DNA of 64,000 nt from Erysipelatoclostridium sp. AM42-17 (GTDB taxonomy: Bacteria; Bacillota_I; Bacilli_A; Erysipelotrichales; Coprobacillaceae), in the NCBI RefSeq assembly GCF_003480255.1, contig NZ_QUIN01000002.1, positions 15,107-79,106 on the forward strand. Reading direction: 5' to 3'. Of the stretch, positions 1 through 8,818 are shown one piece after another. Both the position numbers and the translations under genes were made by a program. The notes beneath the pieces were generated by a model, which searched no databases, was not told the DNA's origin, and saw only the letters and a program-made list of their open reading frames with translations. Every line of letters starts with the position of its first letter. The stretch's first letter is position 1.

Positions 1-445
1 GTTCTACTTTTGTATATTTAACACCCGCTGCATCTAGCATCCGTTTAGCAGCACGATCACTAGGTGTTCCGTTATATTTTTCATCTTCATAAATAATTTC
101 AGCAATACCACTTTGAATGATAGCTTTGACACATTCATGACAAGGAAATAATGAAACATAAATACGGCATCCCTTTAATGGTGCAGTACTATTTAAAATA
201 GCATTTAATTCTGCATGAACAACATAAGGATATTTTGTATCATATAATTCTCCTTCTCTTACTTGCCAAGGAAATTCATCATCTTCACAACCCCAAGGAA
301 GTCCATTGTAACCCACACCAACAATTTTATTTTGAGGACTCACAATGCAAGCACCTACTTGAGTATTAGGATCTTTAGAACGATAAGCTGATAACTTAGC
401 TACTCCCATAAAGTATTGAGTCCAAGAAATAATTTTACTTGCCAT
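1..445 (-). CDS. comEB: dCMP deaminase (ComEB family), 3' part outside the window
   Basis: This is the first 148 codons of a zinc-dependent deoxycytidylate deaminase, which converts dCMP to dUMP for dTTP synthesis. Translation from the ATG at 445-443 begins MASKIISWTQYF. The zinc-site motifs HAE (in VVHAELNAIL) and PCHEC are present and correctly spaced, which is decisive for the cytidine/dCMP deaminase family. The start overlaps the rluD stop as TAATG, so it is probably translated by coupling as the last known gene of an lspA-rluD-comEB operon. The C-terminus lies beyond the window edge, so only the N-terminal and catalytic part can be judged. Confidence 0.9.
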   Translation of the reverse strand, partial: MASKIISWTQYFMGVAKLSAYRSKDPNTQVGACIVSPQNKIVGVGYNGLPWGCEDDEFPWQVREGELYDTKYPYVVHAELNAILNSTAPLKGCRIYVSLFPCHECVKAIIQSGIAEIIYEDEKYNGTPSDRAAKRMLDAAGVKYTKVE

Positions 446-1353
446 TATTTTTCTCCTTTCAACTCTTTTATTTTATCTTGAAAATAATCTGGTAATTCAC
501 TATCAAATTCTAAATATTCACCAGTTGTTGGATGAATAAAACCTAAAACTTTTGCATGTAAATATTGACCATGACTTTGGTCATCTCTTTTATAACCATA
601 CTTAGGATCACCATAAACCGGATAACCAATATAAGCCATATGTACCCTAATTTGATGCGTACGTCCTGTTTCAAGACGACATTCAATCAATGTCATATCA
701 TCATATCTTTCTAACACTTTAAAATTAGTAATTGCTTCTTTACTATTTTCTTTCGTTACGGCCATATTTTGGCGATTAGTACGATCACGACCAATAGGCG
801 CATTAATTTTACCAAATTCATGAGGAATATTGCCATGAACTAAAGTAATATAACGACGTGTTACACTATGTTCTTTTAATTGTTCAGTTAAAGAACGGTG
901 AGCTACATCATTTTTAGCTACCATTAATAAACCACTTGTTTCCTTATCAATACGATGTACAATTCCTGGTCTATTTACTCCATTAATACCCGACAAATCA
1001 TGACAATGATATAACAATGCATTAACAAGCGTTCCACTAACGATACCTTGACTAGGATGAACAATCATACCTGAAGGTTTATTTACTACAATGACATCAT
1101 GATCTTCATAAACAATATCTAAAGGGATATTTTCTGGTTCAATATCCATATTTTCATTTTCAGGAATGGTTACTTCAATTAAATCATTTTCTTTTAATTT
1201 AAAACTTGCTTTTTCTTTTTTTCCATTAACTGTTACCAGTCCTTTTTTTATATAATCTTGTATCAACGTTCTTGATAAATCAGGAAAATGTTGATCTAAT
1301 TCTTTATCTAAACGAATATCGTCTTTTGTTGCCTGTAAATTAACTTTCTCCAT
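445..1353 (-). CDS. rluD: RluA/RluD-family 23S rRNA pseudouridine synthase
   Basis: The 302-residue product isomerises uridines to pseudouridine in large-subunit rRNA. An N-terminal S4 RNA-binding domain (about residues 12-75, with VTVNGKKEKASFKL) is followed by the RluA catalytic domain. The catalytic aspartate lies in HRIDKETSGLLM, and the later GRTHQIRVHM and GDPKYG motifs are intact. Length is normal for the family (B. subtilis YlyB is a close analogue). A GAGGAG ribosome binding site precedes the ATG at 1353. The gene overlaps the lspA end by 14 bp, a gene order (lspA followed by rluD) common in Firmicutes. Which uridines are modified cannot be told from sequence. Confidence 0.93.
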   Translation of the reverse strand: MEKVNLQATKDDIRLDKELDQHFPDLSRTLIQDYIKKGLVTVNGKKEKASFKLKENDLIEVTIPENENMDIEPENIPLDIVYEDHDVIVVNKPSGMIVHPSQGIVSGTLVNALLYHCHDLSGINGVNRPGIVHRIDKETSGLLMVAKNDVAHRSLTEQLKEHSVTRRYITLVHGNIPHEFGKINAPIGRDRTNRQNMAVTKENSKEAITNFKVLERYDDMTLIECRLETGRTHQIRVHMAYIGYPVYGDPKYGYKRDDQSHGQYLHAKVLGFIHPTTGEYLEFDSELPDYFQDKIKELKGEK

Positions 1354-1828
1354 GTATATACTCCTCTAATAATATTTCTACAATAATAAGTCCTACTCCA
1401 ATCACAACCGCCATATCAGCAATATTAAAGACAGGAAAATCATAACCTAAAATAATAAAATCTAAAAAGTCACGTACATATCCTAACCATAAACGATCAA
1501 TCAAATTACCAATAAGACCACTAAATGTGAGAACTAAACCATAACGTGTTAACACATTTTTTGGTGTTGTTTTATTAAAATAAACAGCCATCACTACAAC
1601 CGCCACAATGGAAACAATAACAAACAATCCTATTCTTCCTGTTAGCATCCCCCATGCTGCTCCTTTATTATGAGAATAAGTATAATAAAAAAAGTGAGAA
1701 ATAATCTCTTGTGATTGACCTAGTTTCATTGATGAATCAACAATAAACTTTGTTAACTGATCTCCTATTACAATGACTAAAATCGTAATAAGATAAAATA
1801 TTTTATTTTTTGTACTTATATTTTTCAT
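1340..1828 (-). CDS. lspA: Lipoprotein signal peptidase (signal peptidase II)
   Basis: LspA is the membrane aspartyl protease that removes signal peptides from prolipoproteins. The protein has four hydrophobic segments and both conserved catalytic blocks: GNLIDR followed by VRDFLDF, and FNIADMAV, which carry the two catalytic aspartates. The ATG at 1828 (MKNISTKNK) is preferred over in-frame starts upstream because GGTGAT lies about five bases before it; this gives 162 residues, a normal length. It is first in the lspA-rluD-comEB operon. A client lipoprotein, CamS, is encoded at 27.8 kb. Confidence 0.94.
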   Translation of the reverse strand: MKNISTKNKIFYLITILVIVIGDQLTKFIVDSSMKLGQSQEIISHFFYYTYSHNKGAAWGMLTGRIGLFVIVSIVAVVVMAVYFNKTTPKNVLTRYGLVLTFSGLIGNLIDRLWLGYVRDFLDFIILGYDFPVFNIADMAVVIGVGLIIVEILLEEYIHGES

Positions 1829-1909
1829 TTTATCACCCATCGTCATTATACAATAACCCCTTAAAAAAACCAATATTCAATTTAATGAAGTAGTTTCCAA
1901 TACCGTATC

Positions 1910-1938
1910 TTGAACTTATTGTAACTTTGTTATAGAAT
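1910..1938 (+). promoter_or_regulatory. Sigma-A-type promoter of the DUF1836-lysR operon
   Basis: TTGAAC at 1910-1915 and TAGAAT at 1933-1938 are separated by 17 bases, with a TTGGAGG ribosome binding site at 1944-1950. It reads away from lspA. Confidence 0.55.
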
Positions 1939-1957
1939 TTGACTTGGAGGTATACAT

Positions 1958-2503
1958 ATGACACAAACAGAATTGGAAACGATTATTCATCAAGTAGCAA
2001 GTCAAAGTCATCTTTCATCAGATGATATTCCTGATTTAGATTTATACATCGATCAAATTATTACCCTTTTTGATCAAAAATTAGAAAATAATAAAAGATA
2101 TGAAGACGATAAATTACTAACAAAAACAATGGTTAATAATTATAGTAAAGCTAAAGTTATTACGCCTATTAAAGGAAAAAAATATTCAAAAGAACAAATC
2201 ATTTCAATGTTAATGATTTATCAATTAAAAAACTCTCTTACTATTCAAGAAATCAAACAATTATTAACCCCTTACTACCAAGAAAATATTTCTTTAGAAA
2301 ATATTTATAATCAATTTTATCAAATACAAGATAAACAACAAGATGAATTACCTCAATTCATCCATCAATATTTAAAAGATTATCAACTACCTTTAAACAA
2401 TCAAGAAGATTTATTAATTTTAGTATTATCACTTGCTTCATTAAATGACCAAATTACACGTATCATTCAACTTATTCTTGATCACTTAGAGGAATCTAAA
2501 TGA
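1958..2503 (+). CDS. DUF1836 domain protein, putative DNA-binding regulator
   Basis: The 181-residue soluble protein matches the DUF1836 family of Firmicutes. The recognisable core is LLTKTMVNNYSKAKVI followed by KGKKYSKEQIISMLMIYQLKN, a MerR-like winged-helix arrangement (helix, wing residue block, second helix), so it is probably a small transcription regulator. No enzyme motif is visible. A strong SD (TTGGAGG) precedes the ATG. Its stop overlaps the start of the LysR gene by four bases (ATGA), so the two are cotranslated and may act together. Targets are unknown; the metF operon just downstream is an obvious guess. Confidence 0.75.
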   Translation: MTQTELETIIHQVASQSHLSSDDIPDLDLYIDQIITLFDQKLENNKRYEDDKLLTKTMVNNYSKAKVITPIKGKKYSKEQIISMLMIYQLKNSLTIQEIKQLLTPYYQENISLENIYNQFYQIQDKQQDELPQFIHQYLKDYQLPLNNQEDLLILVLSLASLNDQITRIIQLILDHLEESK

Positions 2504-3405
2504 CATTACAACAATTAAAATATCTAATTGAAGTTGCTAATAGCGGTTCAATGAATGAAGCAGCTAAAAAACTTTATGTCTCACAGCCTAGTTTATCTAG
2601 TGCTATCAAAGAATTAGAACAAGAATTTGGTATTACTCTTTTCAATCGTACCAATAAAGGTATTTCTTTATCAAATGAAGGACAGGAATTTTTAGGTTAT
2701 GCCAAGCAAATTATTGAACAAACACATTTATTAGAAGAACGTTATTTAGATCAAACAGAAAGAAAAATTAAATTTTCTATATCTTGCCAGCATTATTCTT
2801 TTGCGATTAGTGCATTTATCGAATTAATTCAAGAATATGGCTATAATGAATATGATTTTACTATTCAAGAGACAAGAACTGCAGAAATTATCGAAGATGT
2901 AAAGAGTATGAAGAGTGAATTAGGTATTCTATATTTAAATGACTTTAATAGAAAAGTACTTACAAAGTTATTTAGAGAAAACCAATTGACCTTTCATTCT
3001 TTATTTAAAGCTCAACCCCATGTTTTTATAGGTAAACATCATCCTTTAGCTTCTGCTTCTATCTTATCTTTAGAACAACTCAATGATTATCCTTATTTAT
3101 CGTTCAATCAAGGAAATCAAAATTCATTTTATTTTTCTGAAGAGATTGGCAGTACCTATACCCATAAAAAATCAATTCAAGTCAATGATCGTGCTACCCT
3201 TTTTAATCTTTTATTAGGATTAAATGGTTATATCATTTCTACAGGCATTATTTCTAAAGAATTAAATCCTGATATTATTGCTATTCCTTTACAATTAGAT
3301 GATATGATTGAAATTGGTTATATTAAACAAAAAAATGTTGCATTATCAAAAATAGGACAAATTTATATTGATAAAATGAATCATTATATTTATAATTTGT
3401 TATAG
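2500..3405 (+). CDS. LysR-family transcriptional regulator
   Basis: At 301 residues it has the standard LysR length. The N-terminal winged helix-turn-helix (MTLQQLKYLIEVANSGSMN, then AAKKLYVSQPSLSSAIKELE) is typical, and residues 90-300 form the periplasmic-binding-protein-like effector domain. It is translationally coupled to the DUF1836 gene and lies directly upstream of metF-metH. LysR proteins such as MetR, CmbR and MtaR control methionine genes elsewhere, so control of the downstream operon is plausible, but this is inference from position only. A terminator overlapping its stop codon separates it from metF. Confidence 0.9.
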   Translation: MTLQQLKYLIEVANSGSMNEAAKKLYVSQPSLSSAIKELEQEFGITLFNRTNKGISLSNEGQEFLGYAKQIIEQTHLLEERYLDQTERKIKFSISCQHYSFAISAFIELIQEYGYNEYDFTIQETRTAEIIEDVKSMKSELGILYLNDFNRKVLTKLFRENQLTFHSLFKAQPHVFIGKHHPLASASILSLEQLNDYPYLSFNQGNQNSFYFSEEIGSTYTHKKSIQVNDRATLFNLLLGLNGYIISTGIISKELNPDIIAIPLQLDDMIEIGYIKQKNVALSKIGQIYIDKMNHYIYNLL

Positions 3406-3435
3406 TTTTAATCTATAGCAAATTATAATTTTTTT
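3390..3435 (+). terminator. Intrinsic terminator overlapping the lysR stop codon
   Basis: A 16-bp stem (3390-3405 with 3413-3428, one G-U pair), a 7-base loop and seven T residues follow. The left arm contains the last codons and the TAG of lysR. The stem is AT-rich, so a dual role as an operator cannot be excluded. Confidence 0.7.
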
Positions 3436-3439
3436 ATTA

Positions 3440-3468
3440 TTTACGCATATTTCATAATTCTATATAAT
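3440..3468 (+). promoter_or_regulatory. Promoter of the metF-metH operon
   Basis: TTTACG (3440-3445) and TATAAT (3463-3468) are separated by 17 bases, downstream of the lysR terminator and 22 bases upstream of the metF ATG. No SAM riboswitch or T-box fits into the short leader. Confidence 0.65.
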
Positions 3469-3490
3469 GTAGAAAAAGAGGTAGAGAAAC

Positions 3491-4381
3491 ATGAAAATAA
3501 ATAACTTATTAAATAAAAGACCAACATTATCGTTCGAAATATTTCCACCTAAAAATCATGGTGATGATCTTTCGTCCATTTTTCTTACAATTAGTCAATT
3601 AGCTAAATTAAATCCTGATTTTATTTCAGTTACTTATGGGGCTGGTGGTTCTACAAGTAAGAATACTGCTAAAATTGCATCTATTATTAAAAATCAATAT
3701 CATATTGAAGCCGTTGCTCATTTAAGCTGTATTGATACATCCAAAGAAGATTTAATCGATATTTTAAATGAATTAAAGGATAATAATATTGAAAATATTT
3801 TAGCCTTACGTGGGGATTATCCTCAAGACTATGATCAAAGAGATTTACAAGGAGATTTTAAATACGCAAGTGATTTAAATGAATTTATTAGTGAACAATT
3901 TCCTGATCAATTCTGTTTATCAGGAGCTTGCTATCCAGAAACTCACTTTGAAGCAGAAAGCTTTGAACAAGATCTTCAAAACTTAAAAAAGAAAGTAGAT
4001 GCTGGAGCTAAATATCTTGTCACTCAGTTATTTTTCGATAATCAATATTATTATCGTTTAATTAAACGTGCTCGCCAAATAGGCATTAATGTTCCTATTA
4101 TTGCTGGAATCATGCCAGCTACAAGTTCTAAACAATTAAAAAGATTATCTAAAATATCAGATTGTTCAATTCCTTATTCGCTTGCAAGCATGATGGAACG
4201 TTTTTTAGATGATCCAGAAGCCTGTAAAGAAGTTGGATTACATTATGCAACATATCAAATTATTGATTTAATGAGTCAAGGTGTTGATGGTATTCATATT
4301 TATACAATGAATAAACCTGAAATTGCTGAAGAAATTTTAAAAAGAACAAAAGCTATCCGTCGTGAATATTTCAAAGATTAA
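3491..4381 (+). CDS. metF: 5,10-methylenetetrahydrofolate reductase
   Basis: MetF reduces 5,10-methylene-THF to 5-methyl-THF, the methyl donor for the MetH encoded two genes downstream. The 296-residue TIM-barrel protein has the family signatures SFEIFPPKN near the N-terminus, VTYGAGGST, ALRGDYP and the flavin/substrate segment TQLFFDN. Length is typical of the bacterial single-domain enzyme. A GAGGT ribosome binding site precedes the ATG. It is first in a three-gene operon; its 3' end overlaps the next start by 20 bases. Confidence 0.95.
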   Translation: MKINNLLNKRPTLSFEIFPPKNHGDDLSSIFLTISQLAKLNPDFISVTYGAGGSTSKNTAKIASIIKNQYHIEAVAHLSCIDTSKEDLIDILNELKDNNIENILALRGDYPQDYDQRDLQGDFKYASDLNEFISEQFPDQFCLSGACYPETHFEAESFEQDLQNLKKKVDAGAKYLVTQLFFDNQYYYRLIKRARQIGINVPIIAGIMPATSSKQLKRLSKISDCSIPYSLASMMERFLDDPEACKEVGLHYATYQIIDLMSQGVDGIHIYTMNKPEIAEEILKRTKAIRREYFKD

Positions 4382-5003
4382 AGAACAAGCCCTTAAATAT
4401 TTAGGATATCAAGGGCAATCTATCGATATACAAACCGAAAAACTCATTAATGAATGTTTAGATGAAATCAATCAAATTGCCCATTTTAAAGTTGTCTATC
4501 AACGCTATCCACTCAATCATCATCCTCTAAGACTTCACCATATTTCCTTAGAGTATGATGATTTAATAACATTATTTCAAGATTGTCATGAAGTTATTGT
4601 TATTGGATGCACTCTTGGTGTAGCATTTGAAAGAACAATGAAAAAATTATATTTAATTAATATGACTAAAGCTACAATTATGGATGCCATTGGCAGCAGT
4701 TATCTTGAAGCATGTTGTGATGAATATGAAAAAACAATCATTAAAGAGAAAAGAACTTTCCGTTTTTGTCCAGGCTATGGTCGTGTTCCTCTTTCTTTAA
4801 ATCGAGAACTTGCGCAATTATTAGATTGTTCTAAGCATATTGGATTAACGATTCAAAATAATGATTTACTTCTTCCTCAAAAATCAATGATTGGCATCAT
4901 TGGTTTAGGACAAGATAAAACTAAAAAAAGTTGTCATCATTGTAAACAAATTGAACATTGTCAATTTAGAAAGCGAGGTCAAAGATGTTACAAGACAAAC
5001 TAA
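4362..5003 (+). CDS. Stand-alone cobalamin-dependent methionine synthase reactivation-domain protein
   Basis: The 213-residue protein corresponds to the C-terminal activation domain that is fused to MetH in enterobacteria. The S-adenosylmethionine-binding signature appears as FRFCPGYGRVPLSLNRE, and the surrounding fold elements (VIGCTLGVAFE, DAIGSSYLEACCDE) also match. Its presumed role is to supply the methyl group from SAM during reductive reactivation of inactive cob(II)alamin on MetH. The last 25 residues hold four cysteines (CHHC, C, C), suggesting a metal site or thiols. The start is GTG at 4362, inside metF; its end overlaps metH by 19 bases. Confidence 0.85.
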   Translation: MNISKIKEQALKYLGYQGQSIDIQTEKLINECLDEINQIAHFKVVYQRYPLNHHPLRLHHISLEYDDLITLFQDCHEVIVIGCTLGVAFERTMKKLYLINMTKATIMDAIGSSYLEACCDEYEKTIIKEKRTFRFCPGYGRVPLSLNRELAQLLDCSKHIGLTIQNNDLLLPQKSMIGIIGLGQDKTKKSCHHCKQIEHCQFRKRGQRCYKTN

Positions 5004-7339
5004 ATAAAGAAATACTCCTATTTGATGGATCCATGGGAACTCAATTACAAAATGCTGGATTAAAAGGTGGCGAAGTTCCTGAATATTATAATATTGATCA
5101 TCCGGATTTACTTATCGATATCCATTCACGATATTTAAAAGCGGGTGCCGATTTTATTACAACTAATACTTTTGGAGCTAATCCTTTAAAACTTGAACAA
5201 TCAAAATACAATTACCAAGAAGTGATTTTAAAAGCTGTAGAAAACGCTAAGATCGCACGTGATCGTGTTAATCCTGATGCGTATATTGCTTTTGATATTG
5301 GACCCGTAGGACAATTAATGGAACCTATGGGAACTTTGACTTTCGACCAAGTTTATCAAAGTATAAAAGATATGATTGACCTCATTAAGGACGATGTTGA
5401 TGTTGTTTTATTAGAAACAATGACTGATATCTATGAAGTTAAAGCTTCTATTTTAGCCATCCAAGAAAACTCATCCTTACCTATTTTCGTTACAATGACC
5501 TTTGAAGCTAATCAACGTACCCTATCTGGATGTGATCCTTTAACCATGGTCAATATTTTAGAAGGGTTAAATGTTGATGCCCTCGGTATCAATTGCTCTT
5601 TAGGTCCTAAAGAAATTACTCCTATTTTAGATCAAATATTAAAATATACTCATTTACCTGTCATGGTTCAACCTAATGCTGGTTTACCAGTTCTTGTTGA
5701 TGGTAAAACATGTTATCACATGTCAAGTGATGAATTTAGTGAAGCTTGTCTTCCTCACCTTGATCATGGTGTTGCGATTATTGGCGGGTGTTGCGGTACT
5801 ACCCCAGAATTTATTGAAAAATTAAGTATTCATTGTCATCAACCTGTTAAAAAAAGAACTGTCCAAAAAGCAACAAGAGTATCCAGTGGTAGTCAAACAG
5901 TTGAATTTGGTCATCATGTTGTTGTCTGTGGAGAACGTTTAAATCCAACCGGGAAGAAAAAATTAAAAGCTGCCTTAAAAGAACAACGTTATGATGAATT
6001 AGTTGTAGAAGGTATTAAACAAGAACAAGCAGGAGCCCATGTTTTAGATGTCAATGTTGGTTTACCTGGTATTGATGAAACAAAGACAATGAAGCATGTT
6101 ATTAAATTATTACAAGAAGTTTTAAATGTTCCTTTACAAATCGATAGTTCTCATGCCAGTGCCATTGAACAAGCTTGTCGTTATTATAATGGAAAACCAT
6201 TGATTAATTCTGTTAATGGTAAAGATGAAATTATGGAAGAGATTTTCCCAATCGTTAAAAAATACGGTGGTGTTGTAATTGGTTTAACCCTTGATGAAAA
6301 TGGTATTCCTTTAAAAGCTGAAGAGCGTTATGAAATTGCTAAAAAGATTATCAAAAAAGCCGCTACATATGGTATTGATAAAAAAGATGTTATCATTGAC
6401 TGTCTTGTATTGACAGCTTCTGCTCAACAAAAAGAAGTCATGGAAACAGTTAAAGCTGTCAGTATGGTTAAACAACTTGGTGTCCATACCGTTTTAGGAG
6501 TAAGTAATGTTTCTTTTGGTTTACCTAATAGACCTTTACTTAATAAAACATTTTTAGCCATGGCGATGTCAGCTGGTTTAGATTTACCTATTATTAATCC
6601 ATTAGATAAAGAACTCATGAGTACTATTGATGCTTTCAATGTTCTTTATAATTATGATCATGATGCTACAGTTTATATTGACCACCAAGCCAATCAAGAA
6701 ACAACAGTAAAAACTGAACAAAAAACAATGTCTTTATTCGACATTGTATTACACGGTCTAAAAGATGAAGCTACTAAAGCAACAAAACAAATGCTTGAAA
6801 ACCAAGACGGTCTTTCTATCATTAATGAGATCCTTATTCCTGCATTAGACCAAGTAGGTAAAGATTATGAACAAAATAAAATCTTTTTACCACAATTAAT
6901 TCAAGCAGCAGAAACAAGCAAAATTGCTTTTGAAATCATTCAACAAGGTTTCCAAACACAAGACCAAAATAAAAAAGCAAAAATCATTATTGCTACTGTT
7001 CATGGAGATATTCATGACATTGGAAAAAATATAGTTAAAGTCGTTTTAGAAAGCTACGGATACGATGTCATTGATTTAGGAAAAGATGTACCTAAAGAAA
7101 CCGTATTAGAAGCCTACAAGCAACATCATCCTCAAGCTATAGGTTTAAGTGCTTTAATGACAACAACCGTTATTTCTATGAAAGATACCATTACTTTATT
7201 AAAAGAAAATCATATTGATTGTCCTATTTTTGTTGGTGGTGCTGTATTAACACCAGATTACGCAAAAGAAATCAATGCTGATTATTATGTCAAAGATGCT
7301 ATGGATACTGTAGAACTTATGAATAAACTTTTTGATTAA
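4985..7339 (+). CDS. metH: Cobalamin-dependent methionine synthase without activation domain
   Basis: It transfers a methyl group from 5-methyl-THF to homocysteine through cobalamin. The 784 residues hold, in order: the homocysteine/zinc domain (about 1-285, with GINCS and GGCCGTTP supplying the Cys ligands), the pterin-binding barrel (about 310-560, VVCGERLNPTGKKK), the helical cap (about 575-655) and the B12-binding Rossmann domain. The cobalt-ligand histidine is in DIHDIGKN near residue 678. E. coli MetH is about 1227 residues; the missing part is the reactivation domain encoded by the previous gene. The SD GAGGT lies six bases before the ATG. Confidence 0.96.
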   Translation: MLQDKLNKEILLFDGSMGTQLQNAGLKGGEVPEYYNIDHPDLLIDIHSRYLKAGADFITTNTFGANPLKLEQSKYNYQEVILKAVENAKIARDRVNPDAYIAFDIGPVGQLMEPMGTLTFDQVYQSIKDMIDLIKDDVDVVLLETMTDIYEVKASILAIQENSSLPIFVTMTFEANQRTLSGCDPLTMVNILEGLNVDALGINCSLGPKEITPILDQILKYTHLPVMVQPNAGLPVLVDGKTCYHMSSDEFSEACLPHLDHGVAIIGGCCGTTPEFIEKLSIHCHQPVKKRTVQKATRVSSGSQTVEFGHHVVVCGERLNPTGKKKLKAALKEQRYDELVVEGIKQEQAGAHVLDVNVGLPGIDETKTMKHVIKLLQEVLNVPLQIDSSHASAIEQACRYYNGKPLINSVNGKDEIMEEIFPIVKKYGGVVIGLTLDENGIPLKAEERYEIAKKIIKKAATYGIDKKDVIIDCLVLTASAQQKEVMETVKAVSMVKQLGVHTVLGVSNVSFGLPNRPLLNKTFLAMAMSAGLDLPIINPLDKELMSTIDAFNVLYNYDHDATVYIDHQANQETTVKTEQKTMSLFDIVLHGLKDEATKATKQMLENQDGLSIINEILIPALDQVGKDYEQNKIFLPQLIQAAETSKIAFEIIQQGFQTQDQNKKAKIIIATVHGDIHDIGKNIVKVVLESYGYDVIDLGKDVPKETVLEAYKQHHPQAIGLSALMTTTVISMKDTITLLKENHIDCPIFVGGAVLTPDYAKEINADYYVKDAMDTVELMNKLFD

Positions 7340-7341
7340 AT

Positions 7342-7375
7342 AAAAACAAAAGAGAAAATTCTCTTTTGTTTTTTT
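7342..7375. terminator. Bidirectional terminator between metH and pepD
   Basis: AAAAACAAAAGAG and CTCTTTTGTTTTT form a stem around AAAATT, with T runs on both strands. It serves metH (+) and pepD (-). Confidence 0.85.
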
Positions 7376-8807
7376 ATAGTCTTTCTAAAAAATGAATCAA
7401 CCGTTGATAACAATGATGATAAGATGCAAGATCTAATCTTTCATCAGGCGTATGAATATCATACATATTAGGACCCATTGTAACAATATCCAAATCAGGA
7501 ATAGCCCCTTTAAAAATTCCTGTTTCTAAACCGCCATGTGTTCCTTCTTCTATCAACTCAATACCTTCACTCTCTCTAACAAAATCAATATATTGTTTTC
7601 TAAGTGTTGAATGTGGATCATAATTCCATCCTGGATAATTATTTTCGATATATGTTTTTCCTTTAAATAATTCTGCTAAAAGGGCAATTTGATGAGATAA
7701 TTCATCTTTTGCTGATTCAAATGGTGAACGAATTGAATATAAAATATATAAATCTTGTTCCATATTAACAACACCCATATTTAAAGAAACATTTGTTAAA
7801 TCCATATCTAATGATTTATGTTGAAAACCATTTGGTAATAAATACATCATTTTAATAATATCTTGACTTTCTTGAAGTGAAAGAGTTTGATCAAGTGCCG
7901 TAGTTTGATTAAATTGAATAGATAACCCTGCATCACTTTCTTGAAGTTCAGCCTTTATTTCTTGTTCAACTTTTTCTACTATATCCTTTATTTTTTGTTC
8001 ATCACTATGACTTGCAAAAACACTTACACATTCTCGAGGAATCGCATTATCCTTTAATCCACCTTGTAAGCTTCCTAATGCAAAGTCAATATCATTTAAC
8101 AAGAACTGATAATAAAGACGACTCATTAATTTATTAGCATTACCTCTTTCTAAATGAATCAAATCTCCTGAGTGACCACCTTTTAATCCACCAATTGTAA
8201 TTTGATAACAAGGAAGATTATTTTTTATATAATGTAATTCTTTTTCAACCATCATTCTTCTACCACCAGAACAACTGATTGTCACCACTTTTTCATCCCC
8301 ACTATCAAGTCCAATCATTCTTTTAGCATGAATATGACTTTTATTAAGCGCCATTGCTCCTTTTAAGCCAACTTCTTCTTGAGCAGTAAAGACACATTCT
8401 AATGGTGGATGCTTGAGTGTTTGATCTTCTAAAATAGCTAACATATAACAAATAGCTACCCCATCATCAGCTCCTAAAGTTGTTTTATTCGCATGCAAAA
8501 ATCCATCTTCTTCGATAAGTTCAATAGGATCTTTTAAAAAGTCATGCTGACTGTCATTGTTTTTTTCACAAACCATATCTAAATGTCCTTGCAACATTAC
8601 TGGTTCATGATTTTCGTAACCTTTACTTGCCTCTTTATATACAATGAAATTATTATTTTCTTCATCAAAAGCACCAGATAAACCATGACTTACCACAAAA
8701 CGTTCAATATAATCTCGAATACCTCTTTCATTATCTGAACCTCTTGGAATATTTGAAATTTCTTGAAAATAATAATCAATTCTATTTTCTAACTGAAATA
8801 AACCCAT
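7374..8807 (-). CDS. pepD: Aminoacyl-histidine dipeptidase (M20 family, PepD)
   Basis: This cytosolic metallopeptidase hydrolyses dipeptides such as Xaa-His. The start at 8807 (MGLFQLENRI) has AAGGAGG in front and gives 477 residues; an in-frame start 13 codons upstream lacks one. Zinc ligands and catalytic residues are visible in QGHLDMVCEKN, GADDGVAI, TAQEEVGLKGA and LDSGDE, with the distal HTPDERLD near the C-terminus. Its length and motif order match E. coli PepD and not the shorter PepT or PepV. It lies 12 bp downstream of the ParB-like gene and murE in one operon. Confidence 0.92.
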   Translation of the reverse strand: MGLFQLENRIDYYFQEISNIPRGSDNERGIRDYIERFVVSHGLSGAFDEENNNFIVYKEASKGYENHEPVMLQGHLDMVCEKNNDSQHDFLKDPIELIEEDGFLHANKTTLGADDGVAICYMLAILEDQTLKHPPLECVFTAQEEVGLKGAMALNKSHIHAKRMIGLDSGDEKVVTISCSGGRRMMVEKELHYIKNNLPCYQITIGGLKGGHSGDLIHLERGNANKLMSRLYYQFLLNDIDFALGSLQGGLKDNAIPRECVSVFASHSDEQKIKDIVEKVEQEIKAELQESDAGLSIQFNQTTALDQTLSLQESQDIIKMMYLLPNGFQHKSLDMDLTNVSLNMGVVNMEQDLYILYSIRSPFESAKDELSHQIALLAELFKGKTYIENNYPGWNYDPHSTLRKQYIDFVRESEGIELIEEGTHGGLETGIFKGAIPDLDIVTMGPNMYDIHTPDERLDLASYHHCYQRLIHFLERL

Positions 8808-8818
8808 TTTAATCCTCC

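Noticed and set aside
3406-3490. Possible SAM riboswitch or T-box before metF
   Set aside because: The leader after the predicted start is under 25 bases, and none of the conserved cores of these elements is present.
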